Position numbers and translations under genes: made by a program. Source: Symsagittifera roscoffensis (lineage: Eukaryota > Xenacoelomorpha > Acoela > Convolutidae). Taken from it: 64,000 bases of DNA. Under the pieces are notes generated by a model, which worked only from the letters and a program-made list of their open reading frames with translations, was not told the origin of the DNA and searched no databases. The DNA lies in assembly GCF_963678635.1 (NCBI RefSeq), contig NC_087070.1, positions 11,504,539 to 11,568,538 of the forward strand, read 5' to 3'. Of the stretch, positions 20,119 through 29,570 are shown one piece after another. Every line of letters begins with the position of its first letter. Within the stretch, counting starts at the first letter, position 1.

Positions 20119-22607
20119 ATCTACTGAACAAAAACAATAGTAATATAATAAGTAGTAGCCCTGTTTTTAGGAGTGACCTCGTGGTCTGGGGATACTGAGA
20201 CCCAGCCATGAGCTCACTATTTCTGCATGTAATCTAGTTAATTTGAGTGTTTTGACCGAAGCCGAAAGCAGTAACGTTTTTGTCGACCCGATGTTAGAAA
20301 GACCACCGAAAAGTACTGGCTTGGTAGAGACGGCGAAAACCATGCAAAGCTCTGTTTAGACGCTAGCCAGTCGTCTTAAGACTTAGTTTTGTCTTCCGTC
20401 GATATGTATCTTCCGGGCAAATGTTACATAGATGTTTTTATGGCGCTCCTGGGTGTTATTCTTTTTAACATCATGACCGGCAGAACCGTTAACGAGCACT
20501 CCGCGCCGAGCGGATGCTCACATTAACGCCCTTATTAGGCCTAAACTGCCGGGTTACGTTAACAAGTTTTGTATCCCTTTTGGTACAAAAATTAAAATAG
20601 TAATCTGTGGGGGGCTCGACAGTGCTGCACTGTAGTGACCCTTCACCGAACTGCGAATATCCGAGTTAAGCACCTTAATTCGGATTTTAGACAAACCCGG
20701 AGGGGTATAGTATTACTATTATTATTACTTATAGAGCATATATTAATAGTCTTATATCGTTTTTCAGTCAAAAACAACGAAAACAGACCGGTTTTTAGGG
20801 TCAAAATAGCGATATTTTGATCCCCCCACAAGTCGCGATTTTTGAGATATCGAAAATTTTGAAACGGAAAAAAGCGCTAAAGTAGTGTGTTACATCGTAA
20901 TTGCACTACCATAATAGATAGAACCGGTTAAGTTTAGTTTGGAAGTGGTTGGAACTATTTTGGAACCAAAAAACCGAATTTTCGTGATTTTTGAGAAACC
21001 GAAACACTAAAAATTCAGAAAATTTTTTGAAATTTTTGAGTTAGAACAGTAAAAATAGTTGTTCGGACAACGTCCACTAGTGAATCTACAAGTTTTAAAA
21101 CCCGCTACGCGAAAGCCTTCCCGGTTGCAGAGAAATCGAACTTAACGTGTTTGATTTGGTGGATTCATCAATCCGGAGGGGTACAGGTAGCATAGTTTTT
21201 TTGCAAATTTTTTCAACTAAAGCGTTTTAGATAGGGTCTTTTGCATTGAACTAGAAAAGTATAGGCCTTTTGAGCTCGGATCAACCATTTTTAGGTCGAA
21301 AGGACCTGATTTGCGGAAAAAGTTAGGCGGAACCTATAAGAGAGAAATTTCTTGACTTTAGAAAAAAGACGTTTTGGTTAATAACTTTAGAACTACTGGG
21401 CATATCGAGTTGATCTTGGTACCAATAGATCAGAAATTAGCTGAGCTTACTGATAGGGACAAAAGTTTTTCGGAAAAGTAAGCGTGAAATTTTTTTGAGA
21501 TTGTTTTTAGCAAATTCCTCAATTTGGAAGGGTACACCCTTCACGTTTTACAAAAAAATTTTAGAAAAGCCCTTATACCCCTAACAAAAGGTAATAGCGG
21601 TTGAATAAAGTAACTTTAGGCTGTTCTAGACGAAAAGGGGAGGCTAAAGACACAGCAAAAGCTTAAGCGAGCCGAAGTTAGGCGAGCGATAAGACCCTTC
21701 ACCGTTAGTGTGAATTGTCAAATAAGAGGCTTAACTTCAATCCGGAAGGGTCTAGGAAAGTAGTGCATACCCTTCCTAGTTAATTGAAAGAGCAAAATTG
21801 CATCGGAGAACGTATCCGGAGGGGTATAGGTTGAAAGTAAGAAATCTCCGAAAAGCTACTTTTACAAAACCGGAGGGTTCCCAATCCGGAGGGGTCAAGA
21901 TTTTTTTTCAAGTTAGGAGGGGTCCGAATCCGGAGGGGTCTTATAGTTGCTAATTCGGAGGGGTCCAAATCCGGAGGGGTCTTATATTAGATAACTCAGA
22001 AGGGTCCCAATCCGGAGGGGTCCAGATTCTGCCAGTCCGGAAGGGTCCTATTTGTGCCAACCCGGAGGGGTATTATTTTATTTAAGGACTTAGGTAGGCG
22101 AAAGAAAGACTAAAGTGAGAGGTATTAGGTTATTAGCACACAGGCTAGGGATCAGTGACTGCACTGGTAACTTGCCTTTCAATAAGAACCAGACCAAAAC
22201 AAAACAGATCCGAACTCGGATATTCGCGACACTAAGTCTAAATTAAAAAGAGCGTGATTCATTGGTGTGGATTGTAACATAATACGTTTTTGGGAAAAGT
22301 GACTGCCCTGAGGATTTTAGTAGGTCTAGCTCGGGCAGTCCGAAGGCAGATAGGTAACCCAGTACTCGGTGGGTGCAATAGCCGCCCACTTGAGAAAATT
22401 ACTGCCTTCAAAGTTTTGTCTGTTTGGTGCAGCACCGAGCAGGGAAAGCTTTTTCTTTAAAAGACAAGTTCGACTTTTGTACTGCGACCGACTAAGAGTA
22501 CATTACACATACGTTTTTTTTTAGAGACATTCATTTTCTGTCAATATATATATTTTGTTTTTTGATTTTAAATCAACATAAACTGTGCTTGATTGGGTAG
22601 TGAGTAC
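20119..22607 (+). repeat. Leader tandem duplication, copy 2
   Basis: Nearly identical to 17619-20110: about a dozen differences by eye, such as TTAAACTGCAG/CTAAACTGCCG, GGTTAAC/GGACAAC and one-base length changes in T runs. Its LTR part shares the 5' LTR variants (CTGGCTTGG, GACGGCGAAAACC) and not those of the 3' LTR, so it was copied from the 5' side. It ends at the same GTGAGTAC, then runs on into unique sequence before gag. Confidence 0.92.
21809..22079 (+). repeat. CCGGAGGGGT minisatellite array, copy 2
   Basis: The duplicate of the array at 19310-19580, with the same unit order and spacing, as expected from the tandem duplication of the leader. Confidence 0.88.
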
Positions 22608-22848
22608 ACTATCTTTTAAATTGACTGATAACATCATATTGTGCTAGTTTTCAAATCTTACCACCGATAATCGGTTAGTGTGAATAAATTTTATACAAAC
22701 TGTACTCTGATAACATACAGGGATTCGTGGTCACTATTTAATAGAATCTTGTGAAAATTATTGTGTTGTGTCATTATTATTGTTAATAAAACTATAAGGT
22801 CTCTAGCAATCGGGTTAAGTATAGGCATTAAAAAGTGACAAATAGAGA
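22608..22848 (+). other. Unique end of element 2 leader, upstream of gag
   Basis: About 240 bases of AT-rich sequence between the duplicated leader and the first gag ATG. No ORF. It includes ACCGATAATCGGT, a 13-base inverted repeat near 22661. Confidence 0.5.
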
Positions 22849-23412
22849 ATGAGTCTAGACAAGTCAAGGATACCAAAACGAGGTAATAGCTCTAGGAAAT
22901 TCACACCTGAAAAGCAAAGAAAAACGATGACCGATCCTTTTGTGGATTGGATCAAGCGATCCCGGTCCGATAAAGGGGAGACGGTTTCAGGCAGAATGGT
23001 TGAAACGAGAAGTCAGAAGACCTCAGAAGAGCAAAAAGAACTGTTAGAAGTGGAGGTCAATACGGACCATACCATGAACGACAACCAGGAAGTAAATGGA
23101 CTGGAAGGGAGAGGCAGAAGGCTGGCGAGTGAATCTACTCCGGTAGAACAAGGCCATGATTTTGCCACTTCCACCGGGACATTGGATCGAGAGGAGATGT
23201 CGGAACTGTCCGACATCTTGACTGAAATAGCGACAACTAGAAGATCTCCGACAGACAACACTATGATGGCAGGAGGAACTGGGAAACAAACAACGTCATC
23301 ATCATTCTCAGAAATAATGAAGAACACCTTCGGAAACATCTTTCCATTCAGCATGGGAGGAGGAGCAGGAAACGACGGTGAATCCCAGGAGGAAGAGGAT
23401 GAAGAGGAGTAA
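22849..23412 (+). CDS. Gag N-terminal region, element 2
   Basis: 187 codons, starting MSLDKSRIPKRGNS, the first ATG-led frame after the leader. It is hydrophilic, with a basic start, MVETRSQKTSEEQKE, then Ser/Thr-rich sequence and an acidic end (EEEDEEE). No known domain is recognised. It ends at a TAA (23410-23412), but the same frame reopens at once and continues through the coiled-coil region to 24387. Element 1 has a comparable N-terminal frame (10132-10701). I infer one gag protein with an in-frame stop acquired after insertion. A genuinely separate small protein cannot be excluded. Confidence 0.6.
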   Translation: MSLDKSRIPKRGNSSRKFTPEKQRKTMTDPFVDWIKRSRSDKGETVSGRMVETRSQKTSEEQKELLEVEVNTDHTMNDNQEVNGLEGRGRRLASESTPVEQGHDFATSTGTLDREEMSELSDILTEIATTRRSPTDNTMMAGGTGKQTTSSSFSEIMKNTFGNIFPFSMGGGAGNDGESQEEEDEEE

Positions 23413-23490
23413 GGGGACTTTGGATCTCAAGTCAGCCTCAATAGTTCGATCCAGGAAAATGAGGCACACGTCGGAAGAGAGACTGGAACC

Positions 23491-24387
23491 ATGGACAAAT
23501 TTGGTGTAGTGACAACGATAAGCAAAGAGGCAAACACACCGGGCCAGTCAAAAGACTTCGCGATTAGGACAAGTTCAGAGCCACAAACTGGAGAGAGTAG
23601 AACCAGAGGGCTAGGCAACGCGTTAGCGGATCCTGAAATAGATAATGAAAAGACGTCGAGGCAGAGAGTTAAGGCCCGGATCTCGACCAGCACGAAGCTA
23701 CCTGGGACCGACAGGGTTACACCACCACTAGTGACGCCACTCGTGGATAACGGGGCAGCACTAGAGGAAGCCTTAAACAACATAGTGGACAGTTTAGGAG
23801 AACAAAACGAGCAGATGTCAATAAGGATGAGTGAACTAGAAAGAGCAGTTCACATTGAAAGAGAAAGTCTGCGGGAAGAAATAAACCGCAATAGACAGGA
23901 AGTTGGCAGGAGCGAAAAACGCTTGAAAGAAAGAACGGACGAGCATATGGCGAAGAACTTGTCGCGAATGACCAGAGAGGCGGAACAGCGAGAGTTACGC
24001 TTAAGAGACGACATGGAGAGGTTAAGAATTCAGCAAGAGCAGTCTCTTGGGACTCTTGACACAAAGATAGACGCCATGATGGAGCGGCGAACTCAGGCTA
24101 TCATGGATAGGTTGTACGGGCTACTAAGTAGCAAGAGTGGACCAAAAGGAGGAGAACCGAACTCGGGAGGTCCCATCAGGGAACCGAGGGTGAACTTCAA
24201 TGAACATCAAAAGAGGAAGACGTATGGATCCACTAGAGGCAGGGGCAGTTCATCAGGCTATGCCACAAGGGGTAATGGAGCATGGGGCCCGAACAGTAGA
24301 GCAAGTTCAACGGGGAACACACAGTTCAAGGGGGCATGCAAGCCCGAGGAGGAGTCAAGTGGGCCAAGCGGGAAACACTCACGGTGA
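23491..24387 (+). CDS. Gag coiled-coil region, element 2
   Basis: 298 codons in the same frame as 22849-23412. Residues about 95-210 (ALNNIVDSLGEQNEQMSI... through MMERRTQAIMDRLYGLL) form a long heptad-like, highly charged helix, a probable coiled coil for gag multimerisation. The C-terminal ~70 residues are Gly/Ser/Arg-rich (STRGRGSSSGYATRGNG), which suggests nucleic-acid binding. The frame overlaps the next ORF (from 24200) by 188 bases in a different frame. Element 1 has the same coiled region, shattered. The overlap could be a frameshift lesion or a normal gag frame change, but no classic slippery site was seen. Confidence 0.65.
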   Translation: MDKFGVVTTISKEANTPGQSKDFAIRTSSEPQTGESRTRGLGNALADPEIDNEKTSRQRVKARISTSTKLPGTDRVTPPLVTPLVDNGAALEEALNNIVDSLGEQNEQMSIRMSELERAVHIERESLREEINRNRQEVGRSEKRLKERTDEHMAKNLSRMTREAEQRELRLRDDMERLRIQQEQSLGTLDTKIDAMMERRTQAIMDRLYGLLSSKSGPKGGEPNSGGPIREPRVNFNEHQKRKTYGSTRGRGSSSGYATRGNGAWGPNSRASSTGNTQFKGACKPEEESSGPSGKHSR

Positions 24388-26647
24388 TTCGGATTGCAGG
24401 GATGCACCGCACACAGAGCCTTCGACGAGGTGTGAGGACACTCAAGCAGGACACTCAAGGGATGCTACGGCAATAGCCACAGCATTTGAACCCCTAAACA
24501 GGTCTTTGGAGACATTCCTGACAAGGTTATCAAGAACCAATGAACGCAGTGAGAAGTCCAGAAGAGTCCTTAAGAAACCAAGATGCTACAAAGACGAATC
24601 TGATGGCTGTATTGATACCTGGATAGAGGTAATGAAGCTGCATTTCGAGGAAGAGGACTTGTCGGAGAGACAGGAATGCAGCGCGCTCACCAGCAACTTG
24701 GAAGGGACAGCCCTGAACTGCGTCATGGCCAAGAAGCAATATCAACGTGACACTGCTGAGAAGATCTTCGAAATCTTGTTAAACCGTTTTGGATCAGAGG
24801 TGCAGGGGCACCAGGCGATGATGCGCTTCGAGAAACGGAGGCAACGAGAAGATGAAACGATAGACAAGTTTCTCGATGATTTGGAAATGCTGAGAAGACG
24901 CAGCCAACCGGATGAGTCAAACCGAAGGATGAACCTGGCCGTAGCCTCGAAATTCATCGATGGTGTGAAAAATGATGAACTTCGTACGATGCTAGCAACG
25001 CATTACACACCACTATCAACTAATGAGCCAACACCGGAGGAGTTGAGGCTCAAATCAAAAGAGTATCTTTTGTTGAAACCTCCTTCGAGATCTGGATTTT
25101 ACAAGAACAATTATGGCAATTTTAACAACGGGCCAGCAAACCAAGGTAACAATTGGTACAAACCGAGGGATGATATGGACAAGAGACGCTCTTGTGCTAA
25201 TTGCAGTTCAACGGACCATCATGTGTCAGCATGCCCAGCTTACAAACAAGGCATGAAAGCAATAGGCTTTAGCCTCGAGGACGAAGATGCGTCAGAGTTG
25301 GACCACGAGGATTTCATGAGAGGAGTAATTGCGAAATTCGGCCCGAGGTGTTTCTTTTGCAACTTGGAAGGTCATTTTAAATCAGATTGTCCGCAATTCT
25401 GGGATGCAGTGGCAGACATTAAGCATCCAAGACATGAAGAAGCTTTGTCAGGAGTGAAAGCCAGCAAGGCTCGACTTTTGAGTGAGGCAGAGGCACGCAG
25501 AAAGGATAAACCTCAAGAGCTGGCGGCAAAGAAAATGCAAGCGGTATTAGAGGAGACACGTGAGCCGGAACCAGCAACTGCGGCCGATGACTTCAAAATC
25601 GATTATAGGGCAGCTGCGAGGGATGCTATAAATAGAGTACAGCAGGAACTAGTGACGAAAGAGATCGAACAAAAAGTGAAACTTGAAATGGAGAATGAAA
25701 AACTTCAGGAGCAACTGAATACCTTCGAAGCAACGGAGTTCGAGGAAACTAAAGCACCAAGCAGTTTGAGCATGAAGCTTAATGTGATCTCCGGTCAGAG
25801 GTTCGGCATGGTGCCGCAAGGAAGCAAGATACAGTCGATAATCTCAGTGGCTGGACATCAGGTGATCAGAAATCTGAGTGAACCATCCGAGTTCACTTTG
25901 ATGCATTTGGACACATATGCAGATTATCTGAGGCAGGTGGAGCCACGCACCGAGTCGAGAGCTGTGCGAGCACTACTAACGACGGGTGGCCCTCGCATGA
26001 AGAAACTTCATGGACGCTACCTAGAGGTCTATGGGCCGTATCAAGTAATGCTGAATGTGGATGGAATCAGTATTTACACCAGGACTTATGTAACAACAGA
26101 TGATGACCAAATGGGGCAGATCTATTTGGGAGAAGAGGAACTCAAAGTCCGCAGGATAGGCCATAACGCCATGATGGAACAAGACGCAGTACACATTGGG
26201 TATGAAGCAGATGTGACCGCACATCTGCTCGACACCAACGGAACAAAAATCGGAGTCACAGGGCTTCTGGACACAGGAGCGGTAGTGAGTGTGACGCCGA
26301 TAAAAACTTGGGAAAGAATGGGCTTCACGCGGGAAGATCTAATTCCAACGAATCTCCGACTGGCCGCCGCCAATCGAGGAGCTATCTACGTGGCCGGAAG
26401 AACACCAATAACGGTCCTCCACATGGGTGGACGGGATCTTTGGATGAGCTTCCTGGTGGTAGAGAATCTGGACGACGCCGACCAATTCATCTTGGGCAGA
26501 GATTTTGTCAGGAATTTTGACGCGATGATTGACTTGAACAACGGTCTGATACGGATTAGAAACCCGGACCGGAAGTATGTTAAGAGACCAATTAATAGGA
26601 TAATAACAGACGAAAACAAGGTACCAATTTTTTGGATAGAAAAGTAA
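24200..26647 (+). CDS. Gag capsid-nucleocapsid plus protease, element 2
   Basis: 815 codons. The first ~95 residues overlap the coiled-coil frame and may not be native. Residues about 125-295 are capsid-like (DESDGCIDTWIEVMKLHF, LEGTALNCVMAKK, IFEILLNRFGSEVQGHQAMMRFEKRRQ). Two CCHC knuckles follow, CANCSSTDHHVSAC (~332) and CFFCNLEGHFKSDC (~383), both CX2CX4HX4C, then a helical charged stretch. Residues about 545-670 are a protease-like domain without DTG (LSEPSEF). The active retropepsin is at about 675-790, with LLDTGAVVSVTP (Asp near 691) and QFILGRDFVRNFD. The frame ends at a T-run (TTTTTT at 26627-26632), after which homology continues in another frame (from 26632). Element 1 is continuous at this point. 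Confidence 0.85.
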   Translation: MNIKRGRRMDPLEAGAVHQAMPQGVMEHGARTVEQVQRGTHSSRGHASPRRSQVGQAGNTHGDSDCRDAPHTEPSTRCEDTQAGHSRDATAIATAFEPLNRSLETFLTRLSRTNERSEKSRRVLKKPRCYKDESDGCIDTWIEVMKLHFEEEDLSERQECSALTSNLEGTALNCVMAKKQYQRDTAEKIFEILLNRFGSEVQGHQAMMRFEKRRQREDETIDKFLDDLEMLRRRSQPDESNRRMNLAVASKFIDGVKNDELRTMLATHYTPLSTNEPTPEELRLKSKEYLLLKPPSRSGFYKNNYGNFNNGPANQGNNWYKPRDDMDKRRSCANCSSTDHHVSACPAYKQGMKAIGFSLEDEDASELDHEDFMRGVIAKFGPRCFFCNLEGHFKSDCPQFWDAVADIKHPRHEEALSGVKASKARLLSEAEARRKDKPQELAAKKMQAVLEETREPEPATAADDFKIDYRAAARDAINRVQQELVTKEIEQKVKLEMENEKLQEQLNTFEATEFEETKAPSSLSMKLNVISGQRFGMVPQGSKIQSIISVAGHQVIRNLSEPSEFTLMHLDTYADYLRQVEPRTESRAVRALLTTGGPRMKKLHGRYLEVYGPYQVMLNVDGISIYTRTYVTTDDDQMGQIYLGEEELKVRRIGHNAMMEQDAVHIGYEADVTAHLLDTNGTKIGVTGLLDTGAVVSVTPIKTWERMGFTREDLIPTNLRLAAANRGAIYVAGRTPITVLHMGGRDLWMSFLVVENLDDADQFILGRDFVRNFDAMIDLNNGLIRIRNPDRKYVKRPINRIITDENKVPIFWIEK

Positions 26648-27438
26648 AATTACAACCAGGACAGGCTGTGGTAGCAATTTTTAGAATGAGAAATTTGAAT
26701 TCGTTAAGTGATAGTAAACAGGTTTGCTTAGTACCGAATCCAAATAGTCAGAGTTCGGTGATTTTAGGCCGGAGCTTCTCGGTAACGCGAAACGGACTGT
26801 GTGTCAGTGTGTTGTTGAACACACTGGACACCACGGTTTCAATCCAGCGTGGAAAGAAGCTTGGCTACGCTTTGCCGATGAGGACCGACTATGAGGAGAC
26901 ACAAAACTTGAAGAAATATAGTGTGAAAGAATGTCCTTATCATGCCAATAAAGATAAAATTTTAAAGAGGATTAATGAAATAAAATCTATTCATAAATTG
27001 TTTTCAATGAAATCCGAAACAGACGACGGCTTATCAAGCTGCTCGAATTTTCCGGAACGCCCCTCGTCATATGAACTAGAATCTGACAAACCGGTTTTAC
27101 CAGAGATAGAACATTTAGAAGGGAAAGTAGGTGAGGGAGATTTCAAAAAATTAAGGAACCTCCTAAATCGGAACGCAGATGTATTTTCAAAACATAAGGC
27201 GGATATCGGTTGCTGTAACTTCGTCGAACACGAAATCGAACTAGAAGAAGGCGCCGTTCCCCATAGGGAAGGCAACAGACGAATGACGCCTCACAAATCG
27301 GAAGCGTGCCGAACGGAAATAGAAATGTTGCTTGAATACGACATGATAGAACCCTCGAAATCGCCATGGGCTTGCGGAGTAGTAATGGCGAAAAAGAAAG
27401 GGGGCAGCTTAGATTTTGTTGCGACTTTCGTTACTTGA
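26632..27438 (+). CDS. Protease-RT spacer and RT N-terminus, element 2
   Basis: 268 codons. The start is not native: the frame continues the protease ORF after a one-base slip. It holds KQVCLVPNPNSQSSVILGRSF, a spacer with SETDDGLSSCSNFPERP and NADVFSKHKADIGCCNF, then the RT fingers (NRRMTPHKSEACRTEIEMLLEYDMIEPSKSPWACGVVMAKKKG). Homology leaves this frame at a GGGGG run (about 27401) and goes on in the next ORF. The CCNF and NPNSQS motifs are shared with element 1, so the spacer is a conserved part of pol, of unknown role. Confidence 0.8.
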   Translation: MDRKVKLQPGQAVVAIFRMRNLNSLSDSKQVCLVPNPNSQSSVILGRSFSVTRNGLCVSVLLNTLDTTVSIQRGKKLGYALPMRTDYEETQNLKKYSVKECPYHANKDKILKRINEIKSIHKLFSMKSETDDGLSSCSNFPERPSSYELESDKPVLPEIEHLEGKVGEGDFKKLRNLLNRNADVFSKHKADIGCCNFVEHEIELEEGAVPHREGNRRMTPHKSEACRTEIEMLLEYDMIEPSKSPWACGVVMAKKKGGSLDFVATFVT

Positions 27439-29570
27439 ACGCGGTAACGATAAAAGATGCGTACCCGATACCGCGAACAGACGAGAGCCTATCTAAGCTT
27501 GGTGATACCAAGTTCTTCACCACATTGGACTTAGGTTCTGCCTTCTGGCAGGTCCCTATGCGGAAGAAGGACAGAGAGAAGACCGGATTCGCGTGCGAGT
27601 TGGGATTGTACCAGTGGAAGAGGATGCCCTTCGGCTTGTGCAATGCAACGGCCACTTTTCAAAGACTGATGGCTCAGGCTTTGACTGGAGTGACCAAGAA
27701 GTACGGGAACCTCGTGATGTGTTACGTGGATGACGTAGTCATAGCGACACCGACCCTGGAAGACCACATTGATAGGCTCGATGAGGTCTTTGGATGCATG
27801 AAAAGAGCAGGATTAAAGTGCAAACCATCGAAATGTGAAATCCTTAGGGACTCGATTAAGTACCTAGGAAGAATGGTGGATAGGCATGGTGTGAGGCCGG
27901 ACCCGGAAGCAGTGGAAGCAGTGTTGACACGGAAAGCCCCCAGAACGGACACACAGCTCCTGAGCTTCTTAGGGTTTGCCAATTACTACCGAGAATTCAT
28001 AAAAGGATATGCGGACAAGGTGTACCCGATGCAGAAGCTGATGCGCAACAAAGGGAAAAAGTTCGAATGGAACGATGAGGCACAGGTTGCTTTCGAGAAC
28101 ATAAAGCGGGAACTGTGCGAAGCGCCAGTGCTGGGCATGCCTACAGAAAAGGGCATGTATGTTCTCGACACAGACGCATCGGTGGTGGCCATCTCAGGAA
28201 TCTTGCATCAAGAGCAAGAATGGAACGGAAGAACAGTTCTCCGTCCCATTGCATACGGCAGCAAAGTCTTGAGTGACACAGAGATGAAATATGGCGCACC
28301 AAAAGCAGAAATGTTTGCAGTAGTCACCTTCGTGGAGAAGTACCGTGCATACTTGGGGAGCACTCCCTTCAAGTTACGGGTGGACAACAGAGCGTTATCC
28401 TGGTTGAAGACCTACTCGATGGATCAGAGTTATATTGGTAGATGGATAGTAAGATTGGATGGCTACCATATGATAATCGAACATAGGATGCGTGATAAAC
28501 ACCAGAATGCTGACAGCCTCAGTAAGAAAACTGAGTTCTATGAAAGATTGGAGCAGAAGCAGGCCAATCAGGCGGAAATAAAGGAGGGATTCTCGTTTCT
28601 GGACAAAGAAACTTATGAAGCGCTTCCCTTAACGAGATGGTTGGATAAGTCTGGACATCCAATTCCAGGGCACCCTGAGTTACCTGTAGAGAAAGCAGCC
28701 GAGATAAAGATCCTGTCCAAGGAGGACCCGGTCCCCTTGGATCTGTTGCTGCGCTCGAACCTGGTCCAGCAAGAACTCTCTCGCATGAATATAAACTGCC
28801 TCTCATTATTGGATAAAACGGTGCAAGTCACACCACAAGTGATGCGGATGCTGGGTGGATTGTTAGAAAGAGAAGTGACCAGAGATGACCCCGAGTGGAC
28901 AGCTGCAGTGGCATCGCTAACAGTCAGTGAGAAAGTGAAGATCATGCCGTCCAGAAGACAGCACGAAGAGAATGAGAGGGATTGTAGGACAATAGTTCAG
29001 CAACTAGTATCCTCAATACCCCAAGAGATTTTAACCAGTACTTCTTACGGACAGAAAGAACAGGGAAGCAGCAAGCGAAAGAAAACCGTCACCTTTGTGG
29101 ACCGGGATAAAGAGGATGAACAGGTAGAGCAAAATCTGCTGCAGGACTATTTGTCCGGGGAGACGGATGATGAGAAGAACCAGCGATCACAAGATCAACA
29201 CCCGGGACAAGGAAATTTGTCCGGGGAGTCTGAGATGGACGAGGAAATTCCTGATGAGAAACAGGACCTAGAGCAAAAAGTTTTGTCAGGGGAGTTCAGA
29301 TGGATGCAAAGAAAGCACAGACATGATCTGGAGGAGCGTGCAGTCTCCAGCACAACCTCGTCGACGGATGATAATTCAGGAAGCTCAGGAATGGACACGT
29401 ATTCAGACAGGAATTCGAGCTCGGGATCGGAACTGTCAGAACTAGCGATACACACGCTACTAGTGGAAACTCGGGCAAGGGACCTGGACAGAGTGGTGTA
29501 TCAGGATCCTGACAGCGATCGCTACCTTATACCAAGCGAAAGAGTCTTTGACAACGCAGCGGATCACTAG
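27366..29570 (+). CDS. Reverse transcriptase, RNase H and acidic linker, element 2
   Basis: 734 codons; native sequence begins at about residue 14 (QLRFCCDFRYLN). RT motifs: DAYPIPRTDESLSKLG, TTLDLGSAFWQVPM, PFGLCNATATFQRLM and CYVDDVV (YVDD active site), then the connection GFANYYREFIKGYADKVYP. RNase H: YVLDTDASVVAISGILHQ (Asp), KAEMFAVVTFVEKYRAYLG (Glu), VDNRALSWLKT and KHQNADSLSKK. A linker of about 330 residues follows, ending in an acidic tail with LSGET, LSGES and LSGEF, encoded by TTGTCCGGGGAG-like repeats. The frame stops at 29570. The integrase frame starts 23 bases earlier in another frame, and element 1 suggests the two were once one frame. This copies the RNA genome into DNA. Confidence 0.9.
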   Translation: MGLRSSNGEKERGQLRFCCDFRYLNAVTIKDAYPIPRTDESLSKLGDTKFFTTLDLGSAFWQVPMRKKDREKTGFACELGLYQWKRMPFGLCNATATFQRLMAQALTGVTKKYGNLVMCYVDDVVIATPTLEDHIDRLDEVFGCMKRAGLKCKPSKCEILRDSIKYLGRMVDRHGVRPDPEAVEAVLTRKAPRTDTQLLSFLGFANYYREFIKGYADKVYPMQKLMRNKGKKFEWNDEAQVAFENIKRELCEAPVLGMPTEKGMYVLDTDASVVAISGILHQEQEWNGRTVLRPIAYGSKVLSDTEMKYGAPKAEMFAVVTFVEKYRAYLGSTPFKLRVDNRALSWLKTYSMDQSYIGRWIVRLDGYHMIIEHRMRDKHQNADSLSKKTEFYERLEQKQANQAEIKEGFSFLDKETYEALPLTRWLDKSGHPIPGHPELPVEKAAEIKILSKEDPVPLDLLLRSNLVQQELSRMNINCLSLLDKTVQVTPQVMRMLGGLLEREVTRDDPEWTAAVASLTVSEKVKIMPSRRQHEENERDCRTIVQQLVSSIPQEILTSTSYGQKEQGSSKRKKTVTFVDRDKEDEQVEQNLLQDYLSGETDDEKNQRSQDQHPGQGNLSGESEMDEEIPDEKQDLEQKVLSGEFRWMQRKHRHDLEERAVSSTTSSTDDNSGSSGMDTYSDRNSSSGSELSELAIHTLLVETRARDLDRVVYQDPDSDRYLIPSERVFDNAADH

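Noticed and set aside
26620-26650. Programmed -1 frameshift at TTTTTT between protease and RT in element 2
   Set aside because: The heptamer in the reading frame does not fit X-XXY-YYZ, element 1 is continuous at this point, and a second break at a G-run lies further on, so lesions in homopolymers are more likely.
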